Positions 57,400 to 64,000 of a stretch of 64,000 bases of DNA are shown piece after piece. Made by a program: the position numbers and the translations under genes. The notes below the pieces were generated by a model. The model did no database searches. It saw nothing but the letters and a program-made list of their open reading frames with translations, and had not been told where the DNA came from. Source of the DNA: Solimonas sp. (GTDB lineage Bacteria > Pseudomonadota > Gammaproteobacteria > Nevskiales > Nevskiaceae); assembly GCA_030149365.1 (NCBI GenBank), contig JASBRP010000024.1, positions 46,013 to 110,012 of the forward strand. The letters are read 5' to 3'. Within the stretch, counting starts at the first letter, position 1. Every line of letters starts with the position of its first letter.

Positions 57400-57592
57400 T
57401 GGCCCGGCAGCAGCCGTTAGTCTGGATCGACCGGGGTCCTCTAGCCCCGGCGACTCGCAACGTTTTGAACGATGGCGAAGCCTGGCGGTGACCCGTGGAA
57501 TCCTGACGCAAGCGTGGGGGCGCAGCGAGGGAGTCCGCGAAACCACAGGCCCGCGAACTCCCCAAGGCCGCCTCCGGGCGGCCTATTTTTTC
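57400..57592 (+). ncRNA. Candidate structured RNA with its own terminator
   Basis: The gap 57370-57747 has no convincing gene. It is rich in hairpins: CCGGGG/GCCCCGG at about 57432-57449, GGGGGCGC near 57517 and pairing in the GCGAACTCCCC block near 57553, then a strong terminator AGGCCGCC-TCCG-GGCGGCCT (57565-57584) with TTTTTT (57586-57591). I could not match it to a known riboswitch, 6S, SRP, RNase P or tmRNA core. Its start and function are unknown. It could instead be the 3' leader of the upstream regulator. Confidence 0.45.
57565..57591 (+). terminator. Intrinsic terminator of the RNA candidate or of the MocR gene
   Basis: An 8-bp perfect stem with a TCCG loop (57565-57584) is followed by A and six T residues. 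It lies 196 bp after the MocR stop. Confidence 0.9.
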
Positions 57593-57661
57593 TGCACCAG
57601 GCCTGTCATCCATACCCCGGCCGCCGCGACGGAGAATGGACGACAGGCTCTGGCTCGGTGG

Positions 57662-57760
57662 CGCCGTCCATGGCGAGACTTCATCTCCTGATCGGGTCCC
57701 GGGGCGGCCTTCCATGGCCGCCCGCGAATCCGCCAAGGCGATGACTTTTAGTCATCGCCT
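57662..57760. repeat. Multi-hairpin dispersed element, copy B (inverted)
   Basis: On the complementary strand this matches copy A at 51622-51735 in order: GGCGATGAC-loop-GTCATCGCC, GGGCGGCCATGGAAGGCCGCCC, and CGCCATGGACGGCG. One 27-nt core (57698-57724) differs from copy A by two bases. Its last hairpin covers the final codons and TAA stop of creD (57748-57750), so it also acts as that gene's 3' hairpin. Confidence 0.8.
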
Positions 57761-59139
57761 CGCCCTGGCGGACTCGCCCAGTTGAAGTTCCGGGTCAGGT
57801 ACATCGCCAGCGCCAGGCCCAGGAACAGCGCGACCGTACCGCCCAGCAGCGCATAGTCCTCGGCCTGCAGGATCGTGTAGAGGTAGCCGTAGAGTCCGGC
57901 GAGCACCCCACCCACTGCGAGCGCGCGCCAGCCGCCGAGCAGGCTGCGGCTGTACAAGGTCACCATCAGCGTCACCGCGATCGCGGCCACGGCATACGCA
58001 AGCGAGAAGCCGAAGTGCTCGGCCACCGACAGCTGCAGCAGGCCAAACAGGCACAGGCCCGCACCGACGAAGCCGTACTGGATGGCATGCACGCGGCGGC
58101 CCGACAGCAGCTCGGTCAGCCAGATCACCGCGAAGCTGCAGACCAGGATCAGGAGCGCGTACTTGCTGATGCGCTCGGCCAGCATGTAGGGATCCACCGG
58201 CACCTGCAGGCCGATGCCAAAACCCGCCTGCAGCCGCGTCTCGTCCACGGCGTGCGTCTCGCGCCACAGCTGCGGATAGTCGCGGCCGAGCCAGGACACC
58301 GACCAGTCCGCACTGGAGCCCGAGTCGCCGATCTGCCGGCTCGACGGCAGCCATTCACCCTGGAAGCTGGGATGGGGCCAGTCGGAGCGCAGGCTCACCG
58401 TAGTCTCCTCCGCCGTGGGAGCGAAGGACAGCTGCTGGGCGCCACGCGCCTTCAGGGCGATCGTGAAGACGGCCTCGCCCTTGGAGAACAGCCCACGGCC
58501 GGCTTCACCCAGCGGAGCGTGAATGCCCGGCAGCTTGCCGATGCGCCCGCTGCCGGTGGACGGACGGAAGCGCAGGGCCTTGCCGTTCCATTCCAGCCCG
58601 GCATCGGCCTGCAGGGCACGCGGTTCGCTGAGGCTGACGATCAACTCGGCCGCCTGCCAGTCGATATCCTCGGGCTGGGCATTCCAGCGCGACAGGTCCG
58701 GCTCGACGAAATGCCCACGCAACACCAGCCCGGCCTGGTAGACCGGCACCTCGAACATGCCACGCCGCAGCAGCTGGGTGCCGAGCGTTGCCTCGATCTT
58801 CAGGTCACGCGGCAGCAGGTAGGCCGCATCGTCGTAGAAATTCGTGATCGGCCGGCCCTTCTCATCGGTGCCCGGCTGGCGCCACTTGAACGGCACGCGC
58901 AGCACCGGCCCCAGCAGCCGCTGCGCGCCGCCCCAGGACGCAACGATGCCCGCTGCCGCCTCGTCGCGCCGATCGGCGCGCTCCTGCACCACACCGCGGA
59001 TCATCTGGACCGGAATCATCAGCAGGAACAGCAGCAGCCCGATCAGCGCGAGCCGACCACCGGGGCTGCGGAACAGTCCGGCGATCAGGGAGGGGCGCGC
59101 CGGCAGGGGTGGCGGCGTGGGCGGAACATTGTTATCCAT
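57748..59139 (-). CDS. creD: Cell envelope integrity protein CreD
   Basis: A 463-residue inner-membrane protein matching CreD over its length. An N-terminal TM helix (LALIGLLLFLLMIPVQMI, about residues 31-48) is followed by a large periplasmic domain (RRDEAAAGIVASWGGAQRLLGPVLRVP, EGEWLPSSRQIGDS) and about five C-terminal TM helices starting with YALLILVCSFAVIWLTELLSGRRVHAIQYG in segments. CreD is tied to envelope integrity and to the CreBC response; no CreBC genes are here. ATG 59139 gives the usual N-terminus. Confidence 0.92.
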   Translation of the reverse strand: MDNNVPPTPPPLPARPSLIAGLFRSPGGRLALIGLLLFLLMIPVQMIRGVVQERADRRDEAAAGIVASWGGAQRLLGPVLRVPFKWRQPGTDEKGRPITNFYDDAAYLLPRDLKIEATLGTQLLRRGMFEVPVYQAGLVLRGHFVEPDLSRWNAQPEDIDWQAAELIVSLSEPRALQADAGLEWNGKALRFRPSTGSGRIGKLPGIHAPLGEAGRGLFSKGEAVFTIALKARGAQQLSFAPTAEETTVSLRSDWPHPSFQGEWLPSSRQIGDSGSSADWSVSWLGRDYPQLWRETHAVDETRLQAGFGIGLQVPVDPYMLAERISKYALLILVCSFAVIWLTELLSGRRVHAIQYGFVGAGLCLFGLLQLSVAEHFGFSLAYAVAAIAVTLMVTLYSRSLLGGWRALAVGGVLAGLYGYLYTILQAEDYALLGGTVALFLGLALAMYLTRNFNWASPPGRGDD

Positions 59140-59260
59140 GGAAAGCTCCTGGTATGGGAGCCTCCCAGCCTAGGCCGCGATCCCGCAGTCCCGGCGCAGC
59201 CTTCGTGCAAAAACGGCTGAACCGTGTGCAAGCACGGTGCAGGCGCGAGGGCGGGTCGGG

Positions 59261-59653
59261 CTAGTCTTGCTTGTTGCGCATCCAGTCCGCAGTGCCGGCC
59301 AGCGAGCCCAGGAGCTGGCGCTGTAGCGGCTCGGGAATCTCGCTGTCTACCAGGGCACGCGCCATGCAACCCAGCCACTGGTCGCGCTCGGACACGCCGA
59401 TGGGAAACGGCAGGTGCCGCGCGCGCAGGCGCGGATGGCCGAAGCGCTCGATGTAGTGGTTGGGCCCGCCGCTCCAGCCGCAGAGGAACCAGAAGGTCTT
59501 GTCGCGCGAGCCCGTCAGCTGCGGCGGATGCAGGGCGCGGATGCCGGCAAAGGCCGGATCGCTGTCCATGTAGTCATAGAAGCGGTCGATCAGGCGGCGG
59601 ATCACCGTCTCACCGCCGAGCTGCTCATAAAGCGTGGGAAGTGCGTCGTTCAT
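59261..59653 (-). CDS. Group II truncated haemoglobin
   Basis: A 130-residue 2-on-2 globin. LYEQLGGETVIRRLIDRFYDYMDSDPAF is the N-terminal helix start (in parts), and WFLCGWSGGPNHYIERFGHPRLRARHLPFPIG (in parts, about residues 52-85) is the E-F region with the proximal histidine in the RARH segment near 79; WLGCM is the G helix. Group II globins bind O2 and NO and serve in NO detoxification or redox. Read from the same strand as creD and placed after the AI-2E permease gene. Confidence 0.9.
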   Translation of the reverse strand: MNDALPTLYEQLGGETVIRRLIDRFYDYMDSDPAFAGIRALHPPQLTGSRDKTFWFLCGWSGGPNHYIERFGHPRLRARHLPFPIGVSERDQWLGCMARALVDSEIPEPLQRQLLGSLAGTADWMRNKQD

Positions 59654-59665
59654 GCGGCGCGCATC

Positions 59666-60772
59666 TTACCCCTGCGCGGAGGGCGCCGGTGCGGGATTCG
59701 GCGGCGAGGACAGCCAGCGCCCGCCGATGCTGATCGCCAGTGCCAGCAGGGTCGGGCCGATGAACACGCCCATGAAGCCGAAGCTCAGCACGCCGCCGAT
59801 CACGCCCATCAGCGTCAGCGCGAACGGCAGGTGGCTGGAGCGCGAGATCAGGTAGGGCTTGATGACGTTGTCCACGGCGCTGATCGCCAGCAGGCCGTAG
59901 ATCACCATGAACACCGCCCAGCCGGGCTGCCCCTGGTTGAACAGCCAGATCGCGGCACCGCCCCAGACCAGCGGCGGGCCCACCGGCACCATCGACAGCA
60001 CGAAGGTCAGCGTCGCCAGCAGAATCGCTCCCGGCACGCCGGCGATGAGGAAGCCCAGCGCCGCGACCATGGCCTGTGCCAGGGCGGTGCCGAGCACGCC
60101 GATCATCACGCCGACGATGGTGTTCTGGCCGGTCTCCAGCAGGTCGTCGGCCGGTGGGCCGGCGATGCGCCGCGCGCCGGTCTTGAGCCAGTTACCCAGG
60201 CGCTCGCCGTCGCGATACATGAAGAACAGCAGGAAGATGGCAAAGCCGATCTGCATCAGGCCGGCACCGAGCACCTTGCCTGCGGTCACGGCGAAATGAC
60301 GCAGCGGCTCGAAGTAGCGGGCCAGCAGTTGCTGCGCTTCTCCGGTGTTGCTGGCCAGGCGGCGCCAGGTCTCCTGCAGGTCGTCGCCGAACCAGGGGAT
60401 GCGCAGCAGCCAGTCCGGCGGCGGCGGCGGACCGTTGGCGAATGCGTGACGCAGCGAATCGGACAGCCAGGCCAGGCCCTGAACGCCCGACAGCGACAGC
60501 AGCACCGCCGGGCCAATGATCAGCAGCGTCACCGCCAGGCAACCCGCCAAGGCCGCCGCCACGGTGCTGCGCAGCTTGCGCTGCAGCCAGCGGTAGTAGG
60601 GCCAGGTGGAGATCGCGATCACCATGGAGAACAGGATCGCGGTGAAGAACGGCAGCAGGATCGTCAGGCAGCCCGCCACCAGCGCCAGCATGAACACGTA
60701 CTGGAAGAAGCGCTCGAAGCGGCGCTCGGGCGGCAGGTCGGGGGTTTGCTGCTCGGGGAGTTCGGCGGCCAC
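59666..60772 (-). CDS. AI-2E transporter family (PerM/YdiK-like) membrane protein
   Basis: A 368-residue polytopic inner-membrane protein of the AI-2E exporter-like family. About eight helices are visible, including FFQYVFMLALVAGCLTILLPFFTAILFSMVIAI (in parts, residues 22-54) and the C-terminal block ALTLMGVIGGVLSFGFMGVFIGPTLLALAISI (in segments), with the family's VLVVIG-like G-G-x-x-x-FG-x-x-G-x-x-x-GP pattern. The substrate is not predictable; some members transport other solutes. Same strand as and 12 bp before the globin gene. Confidence 0.88.
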   Translation of the reverse strand: MAAELPEQQTPDLPPERRFERFFQYVFMLALVAGCLTILLPFFTAILFSMVIAISTWPYYRWLQRKLRSTVAAALAGCLAVTLLIIGPAVLLSLSGVQGLAWLSDSLRHAFANGPPPPPDWLLRIPWFGDDLQETWRRLASNTGEAQQLLARYFEPLRHFAVTAGKVLGAGLMQIGFAIFLLFFMYRDGERLGNWLKTGARRIAGPPADDLLETGQNTIVGVMIGVLGTALAQAMVAALGFLIAGVPGAILLATLTFVLSMVPVGPPLVWGGAAIWLFNQGQPGWAVFMVIYGLLAISAVDNVIKPYLISRSSHLPFALTLMGVIGGVLSFGFMGVFIGPTLLALAISIGGRWLSSPPNPAPAPSAQG

Positions 60773-60853
60773 GGCGATGTGGTCTCCTGGGCGGGGACCT
60801 TCAGGTTAGAACGGCGGCCTTGCGGCCGCCAGCGCTCATGCAGGGGGTATCGG

Positions 60854-61186
60854 TCAGGGCTTGTCGGCGAGCTTCAGGCGCAGCTCGTTCTTGACCTCGC
60901 GGACGCCGCGGACGCCGCGAGCCACCTCGATGGCCTGGCTGATCTGCGCGGAGGTGCCGGCGAAGCCCGAAAGCTGCACCACGCCCTTGCGGGTGCTCAC
61001 CTTGATCTCCAGCGCGTCGAGATTGCGCTGCGCGATCAACGCGCGCTTGACGTCGGCGGTGACGGCGGCATCGCTCAGGTATTGGCCGGAGTCGGTATCG
61101 GTAACCGGAATCTCGGCCTGAACGCTGGCGCCAACCACCCCGGGCAGGGCAATGGCGGTGGCCAGCAGCAGGCTTCTGACCAGCAT
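60854..61186 (-). CDS. BON-domain periplasmic protein (copy 2)
   Basis: A 110-residue exported protein with a signal peptide (SLLLATAIALPGVVGA) and one BON domain: VTADVKRALIAQRNLDALEIKVSTRKGVVQLSGFAGT (in parts), then ISQAIEVARGVRGVREVKNELRL. Similar in plan and ending to the BON protein at 54880 but clearly diverged. The ATG at 61186 is chosen because the signal peptide starts there; a longer in-frame start at 61249 exists. It is 82 bp from the transaldolase gene on the same strand. Confidence 0.88.
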   Translation of the reverse strand: MLVRSLLLATAIALPGVVGASVQAEIPVTDTDSGQYLSDAAVTADVKRALIAQRNLDALEIKVSTRKGVVQLSGFAGTSAQISQAIEVARGVRGVREVKNELRLKLADKP

Positions 61187-61268
61187 GTTGCAGTCCTCGC
61201 GAAACGGAAACGGGCCATCATCCTGCCTGCAAGCCGCTGAATCCATCATGAATCCGCCGCGCAGGCCC

Positions 61269-62387
61269 TCAGGCCGGCTGTGCCTGCGAAATCAGGGCGT
61301 CACGCTTGCGTGCTACGGCTGCCAGCAACTGGTCGTGGGCATCCACGAACAGCTTCACGCCCTCCGTCACCAGCCGCGTGGTGATGGCATCCAGCGGCAG
61401 GTCCAGGCGCTCCACCGCGGCGATCACGGCAATGGCGTCGGCCGTGCCTTCCTGCAGGCTGGCGCGCGGCCGGCCGTGGTCGCGGAAGGCGTCCATGGTG
61501 GCCGGCGGGATGGTGTCCACCGTCTCGGGGCCGATCAGTTCCTCGACGTAAAGCACGTCGCGGTAGGCGGGATTCTTGGTGCCGGTGCTGGCCCACAGCA
61601 GGCGCTGCGGCCGGGCTCCCCGGGCGGCCAGCTTCTGCCAGCGCGCACCGGCGCAGAGCGCCTTGTAGTCCTCGTAGGCCAGCTTGGCGTTGGCGATGGC
61701 GACCTTGCCGCTCAGCGCCTGCGCCTCGCCGCCGCGTGCGGCGATCTCGGCGTCCATGGCGGCGTCGATGCGGCTGATGAAGAAGCTGGCGACGCTGGCG
61801 ATACGGTCGATGGCGCCGCCGGCGGCGACGCGCGCCTCAAGGCCGGCCAGGTAGGCCTCGGCCACGGCCAGGTAGGCCGGGCGCGAGAACAGCAGGGTGA
61901 CGTTGACGTTGATGCCTTCGGCGATCAGCTGGCGGATCGCTTCGGCGCCTTCCGGCGTGCCCGGCACCTTGATCATCAGGTTGGGGCGACCGACCGCGGC
62001 CCAAAGGCGGCGGGCGTCGGCCAGGGTGCCGGCGGTGTCGTAAGCCAGGCCCGGGGCCACTTCCAGGCTGACGTAGCCGTCCACGCCGCCGCTGGCCTCC
62101 CAGACCGGGTGGAAGATGTCGGCGGCCTGCTGGATGTCCTGGATCGCCAGGCGCTCGAACAGCGCGGCGGTATCGCGCTGGCCCTCGGCCACCAGGGTCT
62201 TGAGGGCGGCATCGTAGTCGGCGCTGCCGCCGATGGCCTTCTCGAAGATCGCCGGGTTGGAGGTCAGGCCCAGCAGGCCATCCTCGTCGATCAGCTTCTG
62301 CAGGCCGCCGGACAGCAGCAGGTCGCGGCGGATATAGTCGAGCCAGACCGACTGGCCGTGTTGGCTGATTGCCTTGAGCGCGCTCAT
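61269..62387 (-). CDS. tal: Transaldolase
   Basis: A 372-residue transaldolase of the longer (Tal) subfamily, which interconverts sedoheptulose 7-phosphate + glyceraldehyde 3-phosphate with erythrose 4-phosphate + fructose 6-phosphate. The Schiff-base lysine is Lys140 in LMIKVPGTPEG. Other marks are SVWLDYIRRDLL, LTSNPAIFEKAI (about 39-50), NVTLLFS (about 161) and ASTGTKNPAY (about 283-292). Acts in the non-oxidative pentose phosphate pathway. The ATG at 62387 gives the usual N-terminus; a longer in-frame start at 62504 is unlikely. Confidence 0.93.
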   Translation of the reverse strand: MSALKAISQHGQSVWLDYIRRDLLLSGGLQKLIDEDGLLGLTSNPAIFEKAIGGSADYDAALKTLVAEGQRDTAALFERLAIQDIQQAADIFHPVWEASGGVDGYVSLEVAPGLAYDTAGTLADARRLWAAVGRPNLMIKVPGTPEGAEAIRQLIAEGINVNVTLLFSRPAYLAVAEAYLAGLEARVAAGGAIDRIASVASFFISRIDAAMDAEIAARGGEAQALSGKVAIANAKLAYEDYKALCAGARWQKLAARGARPQRLLWASTGTKNPAYRDVLYVEELIGPETVDTIPPATMDAFRDHGRPRASLQEGTADAIAVIAAVERLDLPLDAITTRLVTEGVKLFVDAHDQLLAAVARKRDALISQAQPA

Positions 62388-62588
62388 GGGATTCGCATGG
62401 ATGGTGAACCGGAAGTATCGCGCGGAATGCTGCCGAAGGCACCCCACCCTCGCCGCCTGCCTCGCCACCCGGTCGCCGTTGATCCGCGCGCCATCCCTTT
62501 TCATCGGCGCGCAGGTGACCGGGACATCCCCGACGGCCTAGCCTTGCGGTAGTGTGATACCCCACCGGCCCCACCTTGCGAGCGCGCC

Positions 62589-63962
62589 ATGTTCAACATC
62601 AAGAAGAAGCCCTCCGCGATCCCCACCCTGGACCGTATTCCGCCGGCTTTCCTGACCGTGTTCGCCCCGCAGGACCTGCTGCACCGGCCCGAGGAGCTGG
62701 ACTGCCTGCATGCCTGCGTGCCGGAGGGGCGGCGCTGCGAGATCCAGCCAGCCTCGTCGGCCGCCGGCGCCGCGCCGGAGAGCGAGTTCCTGCTGAGCCT
62801 GTTCCCCAACCCGGCGGACCTGGACCCGCTGGCCGACCTGGTGCTGGCACAGCGCAGCGCGGGCAACCGCGTGACGCTGGTGATCGCCATCAGCGGCGAC
62901 CGCCTGGTGGCCCTGGGCCAGTGGCTGGACCGGCGCGCCAACCAGAACCGCCTGGGCGGCATCCGCCTGATGCTGGAAGCGAGCGTGGCCGGCGTGGCCC
63001 AGCGCCTGCCGCAGCGGCTGCAGCACACCGCCGGTGACAACGTCATCCGCACGCCGACCTCCACCGAGGTCGAGAACAGCCCGATGCGCAACCTGTTCGT
63101 CATCAGCCCCGAGACCCACCAGCTGGTCGAGCGCATCCGCGGCTTCGCCCAGAACGGCGTCGGCCGCGCCTGCCTGCTCGGCGGCCCCGGCTCCGGCAAG
63201 ACCTCGATGGCCTATTACTACTACCTGGTCCGCGGCCAGGGCAGCTTCGTCTCGGTGAACCTGCTGGCCGAAAACACCCGCGACAAGGCCGCCATCAAGT
63301 CGCTGCTCTGCGGCCACGTGGCCGGTGCCTTCCCCGGCGCTTCCGCCCGCACCGGCGCCTTCACCCAGGCCCGCGACGGCGTCACCTTCATCGACGAAAG
63401 CCACGACATCTCCGGCCCGGTGATGGAGGTGCTGATGGAGGCCCTGGACAACGGCCAGTACCTGCCCTACGGCGCCACGGCCAAGCGCCAGATCGAATGC
63501 GCGGTGCTCTTCGCCACCAACCGCAGCTGGACCTACCTGCAGAACGCGGTGAACCTGGACGAGTTCACGCGCATGGGCGCGGCGGTGCTGCAGGTGCCGG
63601 AACTGTCCGCCCGCGAGGAGGACATGATCGCGATCATGGGCACGGTGCTGGCCAAGCTCGGTTCCAAGTGCACCAGCTGGAAGGCGCCGAGCGGCATCAG
63701 CGGCGCGGCCTGGGAGCGCATCCGCGCTTGCCGCTGGCATGGCAACGTGCGCGGCCTGGTGCGCGTGCTGGAAGCCGCCTTCGTCGATACCACCACCGGC
63801 CCTGCCGGGCAGGTGATCGAAGAGGCGGAGATCGAGCGCGGCATCGAGCTGTGGGAGCCCAAGACCCACCACAGCCACCAGCTGTTGAGGTTCGACACGT
63901 TGTTCAGCGGTATGCGGCTGATGGGAGGCTGGAATCCGAGGGCGGAGTGTCGTCGGTGGTGA
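62589..63962 (+). CDS. AAA+ ATPase of the NtrC type, with a GAFPGA loop and no DNA-binding domain
   Basis: A 457-residue protein. The N-terminal ~150 residues are unrecognised, with no receiver or PAS motif. The AAA+ domain has Walker A GGPGSGKTS (residues 198-206), L1 loop GAFPGA (246-251) in place of GAFTGA, Walker B FIDES (Asp269, Glu270), a sensor-I-like LFATNRS and the helical-domain signature WHGNVRGLVRVLEAAF. The order equals bacterial enhancer-binding proteins. The C-terminus ends in a short tail (RAECRRW) without a helix-turn-helix. The threonine that contacts sigma-54 is proline, so sigma-54 activation is doubtful. A good ribosome binding site is absent. It is complete within the window. 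Confidence 0.78.
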   Translation: MFNIKKKPSAIPTLDRIPPAFLTVFAPQDLLHRPEELDCLHACVPEGRRCEIQPASSAAGAAPESEFLLSLFPNPADLDPLADLVLAQRSAGNRVTLVIAISGDRLVALGQWLDRRANQNRLGGIRLMLEASVAGVAQRLPQRLQHTAGDNVIRTPTSTEVENSPMRNLFVISPETHQLVERIRGFAQNGVGRACLLGGPGSGKTSMAYYYYLVRGQGSFVSVNLLAENTRDKAAIKSLLCGHVAGAFPGASARTGAFTQARDGVTFIDESHDISGPVMEVLMEALDNGQYLPYGATAKRQIECAVLFATNRSWTYLQNAVNLDEFTRMGAAVLQVPELSAREEDMIAIMGTVLAKLGSKCTSWKAPSGISGAAWERIRACRWHGNVRGLVRVLEAAFVDTTTGPAGQVIEEAEIERGIELWEPKTHHSHQLLRFDTLFSGMRLMGGWNPRAECRRW

Positions 63963-64000
63963 TTGTAGTGGTGCTGCCAGCAGGCGAGGTGCCGGGTTCG

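Noticed and set aside
57400..57592. Match to 6S RNA, SRP RNA, RNase P RNA, tmRNA or a known riboswitch
   Set aside because: None of the conserved cores I know was found, so only a generic RNA call is made.
61152..62552. Long + strand frame opposite the transaldolase
   Set aside because: The - strand has the Schiff-base lysine and full transaldolase motifs; the + frame shows none.

Overview
The window is high-GC (roughly two thirds G+C by eye), densely packed chromosomal DNA from a Gram-negative bacterium. Lipid A-type acyltransferase, lipocalin and lipobox lipoproteins, CreD, FxsA, YaeQ, YcgL and DUF2145 genes point to a gammaproteobacterium. The mix of acyl-CoA, Rieske, nitronate and SDR enzymes resembles Solimonas/Nevskia-type Nevskiales, but that assignment is inference from gene content, not a database match. 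About 80 protein genes are annotated. I saw no rRNA, tRNA, CRISPR array, prophage or insertion sequence.

Layout. 1-6.3 kb: a carboxylase beta subunit cut by the window edge, an HSL-family esterase, a PrpE-type propionyl-CoA synthetase, an alpha/beta hydrolase, and an orphan three-helix membrane protein of the Pycsar-effector (DUF5706) family. 6.3-12.1 kb: mixed housekeeping and envelope genes (saccharopine-dehydrogenase-like reductase, hotdog thioesterase, secreted protein plus DUF2145, DUF2937, DUF1295, YaeQ). 11.7-13.3 kb: an HxlR repressor divergent from a nitronate monooxygenase, with two palindromic operators between them. 13.3-16.8 kb: a four-gene lipid cluster (LpxL-like acyltransferase, lipid kinase, metallophosphoesterase, PAP2 phosphatase), the last three joined by ATGA overlaps. 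16.8-25.3 kb: lipoprotein, Rieske oxygenase, MBL hydrolase plus SDR, Crp-like regulator, WG-repeat protein, EF-hand protein, class V aminotransferase. 25.4-30 kb: ferritin-like protein, a three-gene overlapping set, and two divergent L,D-transpeptidases of different families. 30-38.3 kb: epimerase, VOC protein, PlsC-like acyltransferase, dienelactone hydrolase, GST, an orphan sensor kinase and a host-attachment-type protein. 38.3-45.8 kb: small lipoproteins, TM2 protein, methyltransferase, an extremely charged repeat protein, lipocalin, transglutaminase, SDR/epimerase pair. 45.8-51.6 kb: two ArsR-AHSA1 cassettes on opposite strands flanking hsp20, dinB and a DUF2834 gene; the second continues into DUF899 and GST genes. 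51.7-64 kb: patatin, acyl-CoA thioesterase, outer-membrane lipoprotein, two BON proteins, FxsA, a MocR regulator, a candidate structured RNA, CreD, truncated globin, AI-2E-family permease, transaldolase, and an NtrC-type AAA+ ATPase with an altered sigma-54 loop.

Themes and best leads. Gene coupling is common (ATGA, gTGA and TGATG junctions). Regulation visible in the DNA includes HxlR operators over a promoter, a pair of ATGAAC-N3-GTTCAT-type sites upstream of a secreted-protein operon, two ArsR genes whose start codons lie inside their presumed operators, and a heat-shock gene with a possible RNA thermometer. Non-coding structure includes several dispersed palindromes, a roughly 100-bp multi-hairpin element present twice at gene 3' ends, and an RNA candidate with its own terminator. 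The leads most worth a second look are the orphan Pycsar-type effector, the GAFPGA AAA+ protein, the dispersed hairpin element, the RNA candidate and the start-codon operators.
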